A DNA stretch of 64,000 nt from Actinomycetota bacterium (lineage in GTDB: Bacteria; Actinomycetota; Coriobacteriia; Anaerosomatales; PHET01), in the NCBI GenBank assembly GCA_029265315.1, contig JAJUJM010000001.1, positions 106,493 through 170,492 on the forward strand, written 5' to 3'. Positions 48,257 through 56,859 of this stretch are shown piece by piece. Both the position numbers and the translations under genes were made by a program. How positions within the stretch are numbered: position 1 is the stretch's first letter; every line of letters starts with the position of its first letter. A model generated the notes under the pieces. It worked only from the letters and a program-made list of their open reading frames with translations. It was not told the origin of the DNA and searched no databases.

Positions 48257-48485
48257 TCTGCTCTCCAAGGTCGACTCCAAGTACACACTGTGCATCGTCG
48301 CCTCCAAGCGTGCACGGCAGATAAACGACCCGAACCACCTGCTTCAGGACCAGGCCCTGCTGGCGATGACGCCCGCCGAGGTCGCCGAGATGAGGGGCAG
48401 CAACGCCAAGCCGCTCACCCTCGCCCTCGAGGAGATCTCTCGTGGCGTCGTGGGGTTCGAGCGCACGAAGGACAGCTACAAGTAA
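48228..48485 (+). CDS. rpoZ: RNA polymerase omega subunit RpoZ
   Basis: Small assembly subunit that folds beta-prime, 85 residues. The core motif YTLCIVASKRARQIND and the segment KPLTLALEEISRGVVGF are the family hallmarks. It starts inside gmk, with thiI 2 bases after its stop. In this lineage omega lacks a long tail, as here. Confidence 0.94.
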   Translation: MSVIKPEIDDLLSKVDSKYTLCIVASKRARQINDPNHLLQDQALLAMTPAEVAEMRGSNAKPLTLALEEISRGVVGFERTKDSYK

Positions 48486-48487
48486 CC

Positions 48488-49789
48488 ATGAAGGGCGCGC
48501 TGCCGAACGAGCGCGTCTGCCTCGGCTCCTACCATGAGATAGGGCTCAAGGGCCGCAATCGGACGATGTTCGAGCGTCGACTCGCGGACAATCTCCGCGC
48601 CGTCCTTGAGGGCCTTGCGACCGTGCGGGTCGAGCGTCTGACCTCGCGGATAGCGGTTCACGTCTCTGAACCCGCGAAAGTCGATGAGGTCGCGCAGCGT
48701 ATGGCGCTCGTTCCCGGCATCAACACGGTCACCGTCGCGGTTCGCACAGCGCGTGACATCGATTCGATGGCCGCGATGGCGCTCGCCGAGCTCGGGGCGA
48801 TGGGAGAGGTTCGGACGTTCGCTGTCAGCGCCAAGCGTTCGAACACTGATTTCCCGCTGCCGAGCCAGGAGATCAATCGCATTCTGGGTGCGCGCATCCG
48901 GGAAGCGACCGGGCTTGGCGTTGATCTGACGCAGCCCGACGTGACTGTCGGTGTCATCGTCGCCCAAGGCCATGCGTACGTCTCGACCAAACGTCTGTCG
49001 GGAGTCGGCGGTCTTCCCACCGGCGTGTCCGGCACGCTCGTCTCACTGCTTTCTGCAGGCATTGATTCGCCGGTCGCGACGTGGCGGATGATGCGCCGTG
49101 GTGCCGTCATCGTGGGCGTCCACTTCTCTGGCAGGCCCCACGTGTCAGGGGCCAGCGAGAGACTCGTCACACGCATCGCGAAGGTGCTGGAGCGGAACGG
49201 CGGGATCGGAAGGGTGTACATCGTGCCGTTCGGTGACATCCAGTCCGAGGTGGCGCTCATGGTCCCGCCCGACCTGCGCATCATCATGTACCGCAGGCTG
49301 ATGATGCGCGTCGCACAGGAAATCGCCACGGTCGAACGAGCGAAGGCCATCGTGACGGGGGAATCGCTCGGTCAGGTCGCGAGTCAGACTCTGGAGAACA
49401 TCGCGGCCGTGGACGAGGCGGCCGACATACCGGTCTTTCGGCCTCTCATCGGCAACGACAAGTTGGAGATCATGGCCGAAGCGCGCCGCATCGGCACCTA
49501 CGAGCTATCGATCGAAGAGGCCCCCGACTGCTGCACCCTGTTCATGCCGCGAACGCCCGAGACCCACGCCAAGCCGGCGATGGTGCGAGAAGCCTGGGAC
49601 GTCCTGCCACATGAGCGCATGGTCGCGGACGCGATCGCGTCGTTGGAATGGGTCGACTTCCGGTGCCCGGGCTACCGTCCGCCGAAGCGGTGGCCGACCC
49701 CGTCGGGAGCGTCGGGTTCGAGCGCTCTCGAGGCCCGCGCCTCTGCCGACCGTGCATCGGAACGGGTTTCGAACCCTTGGCGGACGTGA
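48488..49789 (+). CDS. thiI: tRNA 4-thiouridine synthase ThiI
   Basis: Sulfur transferase for s4U8 in tRNA and for thiazole synthesis, 433 residues. N-terminal NFLD/THUMP region (about 1-165, with YHEIGLKGRNRTMFE), then the PP-loop ATPase SAGIDSPVATW near 190-200 and GESLGQVASQTLENI. No C-terminal rhodanese domain is encoded, as is common outside enterobacteria; a separate sulfur carrier is needed. A Ser/Ala-rich tail of about 30 residues follows the conserved part. The next gene is also tRNA-modification-like. Confidence 0.94.
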   Translation: MKGALPNERVCLGSYHEIGLKGRNRTMFERRLADNLRAVLEGLATVRVERLTSRIAVHVSEPAKVDEVAQRMALVPGINTVTVAVRTARDIDSMAAMALAELGAMGEVRTFAVSAKRSNTDFPLPSQEINRILGARIREATGLGVDLTQPDVTVGVIVAQGHAYVSTKRLSGVGGLPTGVSGTLVSLLSAGIDSPVATWRMMRRGAVIVGVHFSGRPHVSGASERLVTRIAKVLERNGGIGRVYIVPFGDIQSEVALMVPPDLRIIMYRRLMMRVAQEIATVERAKAIVTGESLGQVASQTLENIAAVDEAADIPVFRPLIGNDKLEIMAEARRIGTYELSIEEAPDCCTLFMPRTPETHAKPAMVREAWDVLPHERMVADAIASLEWVDFRCPGYRPPKRWPTPSGASGSSALEARASADRASERVSNPWRT

Positions 49790-50992
49790 GTGGCTGTGCC
49801 CGCGCGGCTACGCATCCTCGCTCTCGAACCCTACTACGGGGGCTCTCATCGCAGCGTCCTCGACGGGCTCGCCGAGCACCTGGATGCTGACTGGACCCTG
49901 CTCACCCTGCCTGCCCGCAAGTGGAAATGGCGGATGAGGGGTGCGGCGATCACCATGGCCGAACAGGCCCGTGGAATCGCCGCACGCGATCGGGGGCGTA
50001 CGGGCGACCCCCAAGGCGCACGTTACCCCCGGGACGATGATCCGCCGTTCGACCTGGTGTTCGCGTCGACGTTTCTCAACCTGGCGGAGTGGAGGGGTCT
50101 GGCGGGTGCGGCACTGTCGGCGGTTCCCGCCATGGTCTACTTCCACGAGAACCAACTCCAGTATCCGGTGCGGCACGTCGCCGAATGGGACCTGCAATTC
50201 CCTCTCACCAACATCACGACCGCTCTGTCCGCCGAGTGCTGCGTCTTCAACACCGCGTGGAACCGAGACGGCTTCATCAACGGGATACCGGACTTCCTGC
50301 GGCAGTTTCCGGACCATCACCCACGCGGTGTGGCAGAGGCGATCCTCGCCAAGTCAGTCGTGCTCGCTCCGCCTTTCGATTCGCGGCCGTTTGACCGCGT
50401 GCTCGGGGCCGATGGGGCCAGGGGTGCTCAGAGGGGCCCTCGGCCGCGCGTCGTGTGGCCGCACCGTTGGGAACACGACAAAGACCCCGAATCGTTCCTG
50501 CGCGTGGTGCGCAGGCTCGCAGATGAGGGGTTGGACTTCGAGGTCGCTGTCGCCGGTCAGGTCTTCCGAGAGACGGAGGCTTTGGTGCGTCAAGCCGCCG
50601 GCGCGCTTGGGGACAAGCTCGTGCACTGTGGCGAACCGCAGAGTCGAGATGAGTACGCGCGGCTCCTCGCGAGCAGTGATATCGCCGTGTCCACCGCGAT
50701 GAACGAGTTCTTCGGACTCGCCATGGTGGAGGCGTGCTACGCGGGCTGCGCGCCCCTCGTTCCCGACCGGCTCGCCTACCCGGAGCTGTACCCGCCCTCA
50801 CAGCGCTATCAAGGCGAGGAGGAGCTGCTTGCGAAGCTGCGCGCCCTCCTGACCGAGCGACCGCAACCAGGGTCAGCGCGGAGTCAGGCCGAGAAGTACA
50901 CGTTCGAACGGCTGACGTCGACGTACGCCGAGCTGTTCACCGCTGTCGCGACCGGCGCGTGGATGCGTGAGCGGGTCGTTGGCACGACGTGA
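49790..50992 (+). CDS. Glycosyltransferase, tRNA-queuosine alpha-mannosyltransferase-like (DUF3524)
   Basis: GT-B glycosyltransferase of 400 residues. The N-terminal region LALEPYYGGSHRSVLDGLA, LPARKWKWRMRGAA, FASTFLNLAEWRGL and YFHENQLQYPV matches the DUF3524/QTMAN_N family, whose animal member (GTDC1/QTMAN) mannosylates queuosine in tRNA-Asp. The C-terminal donor domain has VVWPHRWEHDKDPESFL, VAVAGQVFRE and a group-1 EFFGLAMVEACYAG motif. It starts 1 base after thiI, a tRNA thiolase gene, which supports a tRNA role. Activity and substrate in bacteria are not shown by sequence; other acceptors are possible. Confidence 0.85.
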   Translation: MAVPARLRILALEPYYGGSHRSVLDGLAEHLDADWTLLTLPARKWKWRMRGAAITMAEQARGIAARDRGRTGDPQGARYPRDDDPPFDLVFASTFLNLAEWRGLAGAALSAVPAMVYFHENQLQYPVRHVAEWDLQFPLTNITTALSAECCVFNTAWNRDGFINGIPDFLRQFPDHHPRGVAEAILAKSVVLAPPFDSRPFDRVLGADGARGAQRGPRPRVVWPHRWEHDKDPESFLRVVRRLADEGLDFEVAVAGQVFRETEALVRQAAGALGDKLVHCGEPQSRDEYARLLASSDIAVSTAMNEFFGLAMVEACYAGCAPLVPDRLAYPELYPPSQRYQGEEELLAKLRALLTERPQPGSARSQAEKYTFERLTSTYAELFTAVATGAWMRERVVGTT

Positions 50993-51023
50993 TCCTCGGG
51001 CACCCTTGACACGTGTGGACCGG

Positions 51024-51563
51024 TCATTCGCAACCGGCATGGCGGGCGGCGACTTCATCCAGCACCAGGTGATCGCGCTCAACGTTCATGATCGCAGTGA
51101 ACACCTCGATGACGCGCGGGTTGGTGGCACTCTCGACCACCTCGCGGTAGAAGTCCGAAGCGCGCGTCTCTCTGGCCTTCGATTCAGCGATGACGTCACA
51201 CCAACCCGCCGCTTGGCCCTCGGGCTCATCGAGGTCATCGGGCTTGGGTTCACCAAGGAGCTTGGAGAAGATGCCGCAATGCTCGGCCTCCACGCGGGAG
51301 AGTCGCTTGAACGCGCTGGCAAGGTCCTCGTCGCCCGGGAGTGAGGCCGCCGCAGCGTAGAAGCGAGCATTGCTGCGTTCGATCTCGACGGCCGTCTCTA
51401 TGTGCGAGCGCTCGACTTCGGTGAGTTGGACGCGGTTCTCGGATGCGGTGAATCCGCCTGCTTGGACGAAGTACTCACGCGATGCGCCGCAGAAAGGGCA
51501 GCGTGACGGAGCGCCGGTCCCAAGGTACGTGTCGCCGCATATGCGGCAGCGCAACATCTTCAT
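51024..51563 (-). CDS. Rubrerythrin-like ferritin-fold protein with N-terminal rubredoxin-type site
   Basis: 179 residues. The N-terminus carries a rubredoxin-like knuckle, CRICGD...CPFCG (Cys 6, 9, 22, 25), reversed in order from classical rubrerythrin where it is C-terminal. A four-helix ferritin-like domain follows with the diiron ligands ETAVEIERSNARFY and EAEHCGIF, then RETRASDFYREV and NVERDHL. It is likely a peroxide- or oxygen-detoxifying oxidoreductase of an anaerobe. GAGGAG is 7 bases before the ATG. It lies downstream of the DJ-1-like gene. Confidence 0.88.
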   Translation of the reverse strand: MKMLRCRICGDTYLGTGAPSRCPFCGASREYFVQAGGFTASENRVQLTEVERSHIETAVEIERSNARFYAAAASLPGDEDLASAFKRLSRVEAEHCGIFSKLLGEPKPDDLDEPEGQAAGWCDVIAESKARETRASDFYREVVESATNPRVIEVFTAIMNVERDHLVLDEVAARHAGCE

Positions 51564-51578
51564 CGAAGACTCCTCACA

Positions 51579-52100
51579 TCACTTCTCTGTCAGTAGCCCG
51601 AACGCTGCGGCGATCGCCCGTCCGAAGGCGGTGGCGGACTCGGGTCCGTTGCCTGTGATGATGCGACCGTCCACCGTGACGGGCTCGCCGGTCCAGACGG
51701 CCCCGTGAGCCCTGAGGTCATCTTCCTGGGTGGGATACGCGGTCGCTCTGACCCCGTTGAGCAGCCCTGCGTGCGCCAGCGTGGATGGCGCGATACAGAT
51801 GGCGGCGACGACGCCACCTTCGTCGTGCACACGGCGAGCGAGCTCGTGCGCATCAGGGTCGTCGAAGAAGGCCTTGGCCCCGGCGCCTCCCACGAACACG
51901 ACGGCGTCCCACGATGTTCGCTGTGCGTCTGCGACAGATATGCTCGCCTCGGCTACGAGGCCGAACCTGCCCGATGCTCGGCCCGGGTGTTCGCTGGCCG
52001 TCGTGACGTGCGCCCCTGTGGCTTCGAGTATCTCCTTGGGTTCGGCGTACTCCTCATCCCGGAACATCGACTGGGCGATGACCATCACCACGGATTTCAT
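51579..52100 (-). CDS. DJ-1/PfpI family protein
   Basis: Single-domain DJ-1/PfpI protein of 173 residues. The nucleophile elbow is AAICIAPSTLAHAGLL with Cys near 101, the conserved acid near FRDEEYAEP (about 13-21), and VVFVGGAGAKAFF supplies the preceding loop. Family activities include glyoxalase/deglycase, chaperone and protease; none can be assigned. It is transcribed with the rubrerythrin-like gene 15 bases downstream, so an oxidative or carbonyl stress role fits. Confidence 0.87.
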   Translation of the reverse strand: MKSVVMVIAQSMFRDEEYAEPKEILEATGAHVTTASEHPGRASGRFGLVAEASISVADAQRTSWDAVVFVGGAGAKAFFDDPDAHELARRVHDEGGVVAAICIAPSTLAHAGLLNGVRATAYPTQEDDLRAHGAVWTGEPVTVDGRIITGNGPESATAFGRAIAAAFGLLTEK

Positions 52101-52202
52101 AGAGACCCCCAGTGAGTGATTGACCGCTGGCCGGCACTGATTCTACCCTCTGGCGAGCCCATTGGCCCATCGCGGCCACCGAATCCGCCAACCAGAAGGG
52201 AC

Positions 52203-53219
52203 ATGATGCCGCCCCGTCTCCATCTGTGGCTCCAGCGGCTCTCGAACCGCTGGGTCATCAAGACCGGATTTCTGCTCTTCTTCTGTTCCGCCGTGTACCA
52301 GTTGCTGCGATTCGAGCAGTGGGCCAGGGGCAACGGACCATACGTGCGGCGTCCGGAGATCGTCGGCGGTCTGCTCCCGATCGGCCATTTCACGAGCTTC
52401 TTCGCGTGGGTGCGCGGCGGCGGATGGGACACGCTGCTGCCGGCCGGGCTGGTCATCATCATCGGCGCCATCACCGTCTCGTTCGCCTTCAAGCGAGGAT
52501 TCTGTGGCTGGATCTGTCCGGTCGGAACGGTCTGGGAGGCGTGTGCCGAGCTCGGTCGCAGGCTGATCGGACGAAACATCAAGGTCTTCAGGTGGCTCGA
52601 CCTGCTCGGTCGTGGGGTGCGGTATCTGCTCGCCGCGGCCTTCATGCTGATGCTGCTCATGGTCGTTCCGCTTCCTGAGGCGGTCGGTTTTCGTGAGTTG
52701 CCGTACATGTGGGTCGCTGATCTGAAGATCATCCACCTGATGGCTGAGCCCGGATGGATCGCCACCGCCTTGGTCGCTGCGGCGCTGTCTGTTCTTTTCG
52801 GTCCGGTCTGGTGTCGATACCTGTGTCCGCTCGGCGGCCTGTACTCCGCCGTGGGGGTCCTTTCTCCGGCGACTGTGGAAAGGGACGCAGGTGCCTGCAT
52901 TCACTGCCACCGGTGCTCGGAGGTCTGTCATGCCTTCGTGGAGCCCGAGCGGACGGCGCGGGTCTGGGCGCCCGAATGTGACGGCTGCATGGACTGCGTC
53001 AGAGCGTGTCCCGTCGACGGTTGTCTGGAAGCTCGGGCCTTCTCGCGGGTGCGTATCGCCGCCTGGATGTGGCCTGTGCTGGTCGTCGGGTCGTGGCTGA
53101 TCATCTACGGTTTCGCGGTGGCTCTCGGCCAGTGGCACTCGGGGCTGCCTCCGCAGGCCTTCAAGCAGGCGATCGAGCAGGGGATCATCGAGCAGAGGAC
53201 GCGCGGGTTCTTCGAGTAG
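52203..53219 (+). CDS. 4Fe-4S membrane protein, NapH/MauN type
   Basis: 338 residues. Four to five membrane helices carry two Cys-x3-Cys-Pro motifs at helix ends, FCGWICPVG near 103-111 and WCRYLCPLG near 203-211. A soluble loop holds two [4Fe-4S] sets: CIHCHRCSEVC near 237-247 and CDGCMDCVRACPVDGC near 264-279. A last helix near 290-312 follows. Such proteins relay quinol or ferredoxin electrons across the membrane. AAGGGA precedes ATG 52203/52206. No partner oxidoreductase subunit adjoins it, so its acceptor is unknown. Confidence 0.9.
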   Translation: MMPPRLHLWLQRLSNRWVIKTGFLLFFCSAVYQLLRFEQWARGNGPYVRRPEIVGGLLPIGHFTSFFAWVRGGGWDTLLPAGLVIIIGAITVSFAFKRGFCGWICPVGTVWEACAELGRRLIGRNIKVFRWLDLLGRGVRYLLAAAFMLMLLMVVPLPEAVGFRELPYMWVADLKIIHLMAEPGWIATALVAAALSVLFGPVWCRYLCPLGGLYSAVGVLSPATVERDAGACIHCHRCSEVCHAFVEPERTARVWAPECDGCMDCVRACPVDGCLEARAFSRVRIAAWMWPVLVVGSWLIIYGFAVALGQWHSGLPPQAFKQAIEQGIIEQRTRGFFE

Positions 53220-53298
53220 CGATCGGTCCACAGCAGGGGCGGTGTGGCGATCGGGTGACGCCTGCGCTGCATCGGTGTCACAGGAGACCTCACACGCG

Positions 53299-53327
53299 TA
53301 TACTGCGGTGTACACATTTCTGTGTAC
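53299..53327 (+). promoter_or_regulatory. Promoter and palindromic operator candidate
   Basis: TATACT at 53299-53304 is a good -10. The perfect inverted repeat GTACACA-TTTC-TGTGTAC (53310-53327) begins where transcription should start, so a bound protein would block initiation. The promoter drives the alpha-oxoamine synthase gene at 53370; the regulator is not in the window. Confidence 0.6.
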
Positions 53328-53369
53328 GCGATTCTTCACACGCGTGAGCCGGTGGGAGAGGGGACTTCG

Positions 53370-54584
53370 ATGTTGGAGACGACGCACCTTCGCGATGGGG
53401 TTGACGAGCGCATAACCGAATTCGCGGCGCGCCGTGAAGCACTTGAGGATGCTGATCGGTACTTCTACCTCCAGTCGACGACAGGCCCTGTCAATCACAC
53501 GGTGACCATGGCTGACGGACGGCGCATGGTCATGTTGGCTTCGTACTCCTACCTTGGGCTCATCGGTCATCCGGCGATCGATGAAGCCGCGATACTGGCG
53601 ATCCAGCGATACGGCACTGGTGCAGGTGGAGTGCGTCTGCTCACGGGCACGAGCGACCTGCACGAGCGACTCGAGGCGCGCATCGCGCGGTTCTCGAACC
53701 GGGAGGACGCGTGTGTCTACTCGAGCGGTTATGCGACCAACGTCGCCATCATCACAGCGTTGGTGGGGCCTGGCGACCTGGTGCTCATGGACAAGCTCGA
53801 TCACGCGTCGATAGTGGACGGATGCCTTCTTTCGGGCGCCAAGTGGCGCACGTACCGCCACAACGACATGGACCACCTCGAGAGGCTCCTGCGGGATGCC
53901 GCGGGTCGCTACGGTACCGTTCTCGTCGTGGCCGATTCGGTGTTCTCCATGGATGGCGATGTGATGGACCTCCCTCGGACGAAGGAGCTTTGCGAACGTT
54001 ACGGCGCGCGACTGATGGTGGATGAGGCCCACTCCATCGGCGCGCTGGGCGCCACGGGCCACGGGATCGAAGAGCACTTCGACATGGTCGGGTCGATCGA
54101 CCTCAAGATGGGCACGCTCTCGAAGTCCATCCCCAGCGTAGGGGGCTATTGTGCCGCGTCCGCTCCGGTCATCGATTATCTGAGGCACAATTCGCGCCCG
54201 TTCATCTTCTCGGCGGCCCTCCCGCCAGCGCAAGCCGCTGCCGCCATCGCGGCCTTCGACGTCATCGAGTCGGAGCCGTGGCGCGTTGAGAGGCTTCATG
54301 CGCTGCAGGAGTCATATGCATCCGGCCTACGGGCCCAAGGCTGGGACACCATGCACGCCAGCACCTGCATCGTGCCCGTCCTCGTTGGCGACGAGGCCAA
54401 GACGATGGACCTCACACGAATGCTGTTCGATGCTGGGGTCTTCGTCTGCCCGATCGTTCATCCGGCGGTTCCCCGAGGCACTGAACGTCTTCGGACGTGC
54501 CTGATGGCCACACACACGGACGAGGACGTCGCATTCGTGTTGAATGCGTTCGAGGAGTGCGGACGGCGTCTGGGCCTCATATAG
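53370..54584 (+). CDS. Alpha-oxoamine synthase (KBL/BioF/serine palmitoyltransferase family)
   Basis: PLP enzyme of 404 residues. The fold-type I features are all present: YSYLGLIGHP, YGTGAGGVRLLTGTSDLHERLE, YSSGYATNV, VVADSVFSMDGD, VDEAHSIGALG and the Schiff-base K252 in GTLSKSIPSVGGY. These enzymes condense an amino acid with an acyl-CoA (glycine with acetyl-CoA, alanine with pimeloyl-CoA, serine with palmitoyl-CoA). No bio, kbl/tdh or lipid gene adjoins, so the substrate is open. ATG 53370 has GAGAGGGG upstream; an in-frame GTG at 53322 lies inside the operator. Confidence 0.88.
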   Translation: MLETTHLRDGVDERITEFAARREALEDADRYFYLQSTTGPVNHTVTMADGRRMVMLASYSYLGLIGHPAIDEAAILAIQRYGTGAGGVRLLTGTSDLHERLEARIARFSNREDACVYSSGYATNVAIITALVGPGDLVLMDKLDHASIVDGCLLSGAKWRTYRHNDMDHLERLLRDAAGRYGTVLVVADSVFSMDGDVMDLPRTKELCERYGARLMVDEAHSIGALGATGHGIEEHFDMVGSIDLKMGTLSKSIPSVGGYCAASAPVIDYLRHNSRPFIFSAALPPAQAAAAIAAFDVIESEPWRVERLHALQESYASGLRAQGWDTMHASTCIVPVLVGDEAKTMDLTRMLFDAGVFVCPIVHPAVPRGTERLRTCLMATHTDEDVAFVLNAFEECGRRLGLI

Positions 54585-54619
54585 TCCGGGCATGCCGCTG
54601 CGGCCCGGATCGGCTGGGC

Positions 54620-54628
54620 TGCTAGAAT
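54620..54628 (+). promoter_or_regulatory. Extended -10 promoter of the HD-GYP pair
   Basis: TGC-TAGAAT, an extended -10 with no -35 in place, 90 bases before the first HD-GYP gene. It matches the ileS promoter element in form. Confidence 0.5.
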
Positions 54629-54717
54629 CACGTCCGTCGATTCCGGTGCTTCCGCGTCGGAGTCGGATCGCTCTATCGTCCGTGCTGGTCCGCCCGTGTG
54701 CGATGGGGAGACTCACG

Positions 54718-56859
54718 ATGCGTTCGACGGCGTTCACTCGCGTCTTCACGAGAGCGTCGGGTGCTGCCACGGTCGTGCTGACGGTCATCGCCCTCGCTGT
54801 CGTCTTCGCCGTCATGCGGTTCGCAATCCCTACCACATGGGCGCAAGTAACCGCCCAAGTCGTGTTCCTTGCCCCGATCCTCGGTGCGGCGGTCTTTCTC
54901 GCTCGAGCTGCGGCTCAAGCTCCTTCCAGGAGTCGCAGTAGGCGCGTATGGGTCGCCCTCACGTGCTCTGCGCTGTCGCTTTTCGTCAGCGAAGCATCTG
55001 TGAGTCATGCGCGTCTCTTCACGAGCGAGGCCCATCGGGTCCTTTCCGAGTTGTTCGACGCGGCGAACGGGCTCGCGGTGCTCGCCATCGGGGTTGCCGT
55101 GGTCCTGCGTGCTCGGGTCGACCGTTTCGGGTGGCGAAGAGCGGGTCGTATCGTGCTTGATCTCGTCGCTCTCGTCGCGCTGACGTTCGGACTCCAGTAC
55201 CGGTTCTGGGCCTCGCACGCGGGCGGTCCGGTCGCCGCTGGTGGTGGCCCGGCGTACCTTTCGGCCTACGGGGCACTGGGACTTCTCCTGCTGTTGGGGT
55301 CAGTCGCGTCGTTCGGACATCCGGCGCTCCGCGTCGTCCCCTACAACGCACTGATCGCGTGGTCCATCGCGTTGACGGGGGTAGGCGTCGAGTTGTCGGT
55401 GATCTCGGGCGCTCTGCAGGCTGGCCAAGATGGCCTCATTCACGCCGCGTCAAGTGTGGTGCTACTGATCGCGTACGGTCTGATGTGTGGTGCCGGATGG
55501 TTGCGTTTGAACAGCACGGGCACGGTGGTGCCAGGCCCGAATCCCGTCCGGCCGCCGTCGGTATGGCCCGGAGTGCTGGTGTCCGGTCTTGTCTTCGTGT
55601 CCGTGGCCTGGTTGGGGATTCTGGCGCTGGAATCCGAGCCCGGTTCACAGGCAGAGGCCGTGTATCTCGCCGCTGCGACCATCGCCGCAGTGTCCGTCGT
55701 CGGGCGCACTGGGTTGGCCTACGCCGAAGTGGATGAACTGACGGAGCGGTCGATGCGTGATCCCCTCACCGGGGTCTTGGGGCCACGGGCGTTCCACGAC
55801 GAGCTGGGTGCCTTCGTTGGCAGGGCCACCCGGTCTGGCACGGTGGCGGTGTTCTGCGTCGACATCGATGACTTCTCGAGGTTGAACGCGGTGGACGGCT
55901 ACAGATCGGGCGACCGGTGCCTCGTGGCGGTGGCCCGGGCGCTCGAGGGCGTGTCAGAGGTGGAGCGACTCTTCCGGCTCACCGGCGACGAGTTCGTCGC
56001 GCTCTGCATGCTTCGGGACCCGGCCGACGCCGAGCGCGTCGCGAGAGGCCTGCTCGTGGCGGTGCGCTCGTGTGAGTGTACGGCGTCGGTGACGGCCTCC
56101 GTTGGCTTCGCGGTCCTGGGCGGCGAGGTCGAGCACCCCGAAGACCTGTTGCGTTGCGCACGACTGGCCGGATTGTGGGCCAAACGTCACGGCAAGGACA
56201 GAGCGATCCGCTACGATCGTCGCATAGGTGAGACGCTCACACTGGACGAACGTCTTGCACGTCCAAGTGAGCGTGCTCGCATGGACATGGCCAAGGCGCT
56301 GCTCGCCGCCGCTGACGCTCGCGATCCGGCGAACCACTGGCATGCTCGCAACGTCGCCGCTCTGGCGAGATTGCTCGGCGAGGACCTCGGGCTCGATGCG
56401 GCGCATGTCGACAGAGTGGAGATGGCTGCCATCCTGCACGATGTCGGCAAGATCGCGCTGCCGGACGTCATGTTGGGCGGTCGGACGCTCACCTTCCAGG
56501 AGCGCTCTGTCGCCCGAGAGCACGTGCGTCTCGGGGAGCGCCTGGTCGAATCACTCGCCGTCGAGGGCGTGGGGCGGTGGATTCGAAGCCACCATGAGAA
56601 CTGGGACGGAACGGGGTACCCTGATGGTCTTGCAGGAGAGCACATCCCACTCGAGTCACGCATCATCGCTCTTGCAGACGCCTACGACGGGATGACGATG
56701 GGCAAGCGGTACGGAGCGCCGATGTCGAAGGCCGCCGCGTTGCAGGAGATCGATCTCGGGATAGGTGTGCGCTTCGACCCTGACCTTGCTGAACGATTCA
56801 TCCGTGTCGTCGGATCGACGGATGCGCTTGGATGGTCGGACGAATGGCCGTCCTCGTGA
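54718..56859 (+). CDS. Membrane GGDEF and HD-GYP protein
   Basis: 713 residues. About eight membrane helices (to about 340) precede a GGDEF domain (about 345-485) and an HD-GYP domain (about 515-700). The GGDEF signature is T422-G-D-E-F426, one residue off consensus, so cyclase activity is uncertain. HD-GYP looks active: H574-D575 in ILHDVGK, SHHENWDGTGYPDGL with G633-Y-P635, and ALADAYDGMT. Likely role: c-di-GMP hydrolysis or sensing. ATG 54718 follows GGGGAG by 8 bases. The next gene, of the same architecture, overlaps its 3' end. Confidence 0.9.
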   Translation: MRSTAFTRVFTRASGAATVVLTVIALAVVFAVMRFAIPTTWAQVTAQVVFLAPILGAAVFLARAAAQAPSRSRSRRVWVALTCSALSLFVSEASVSHARLFTSEAHRVLSELFDAANGLAVLAIGVAVVLRARVDRFGWRRAGRIVLDLVALVALTFGLQYRFWASHAGGPVAAGGGPAYLSAYGALGLLLLLGSVASFGHPALRVVPYNALIAWSIALTGVGVELSVISGALQAGQDGLIHAASSVVLLIAYGLMCGAGWLRLNSTGTVVPGPNPVRPPSVWPGVLVSGLVFVSVAWLGILALESEPGSQAEAVYLAAATIAAVSVVGRTGLAYAEVDELTERSMRDPLTGVLGPRAFHDELGAFVGRATRSGTVAVFCVDIDDFSRLNAVDGYRSGDRCLVAVARALEGVSEVERLFRLTGDEFVALCMLRDPADAERVARGLLVAVRSCECTASVTASVGFAVLGGEVEHPEDLLRCARLAGLWAKRHGKDRAIRYDRRIGETLTLDERLARPSERARMDMAKALLAAADARDPANHWHARNVAALARLLGEDLGLDAAHVDRVEMAAILHDVGKIALPDVMLGGRTLTFQERSVAREHVRLGERLVESLAVEGVGRWIRSHHENWDGTGYPDGLAGEHIPLESRIIALADAYDGMTMGKRYGAPMSKAAALQEIDLGIGVRFDPDLAERFIRVVGSTDALGWSDEWPSS

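Noticed and set aside
52143-54299. 718-codon open frame on the minus strand
   Set aside because: It is antisense to the NapH-like gene and the alpha-oxoamine synthase gene, whose products are clearly conserved. Its translation is low-complexity Arg/His/Asp-rich sequence typical of GC-rich shadow frames.
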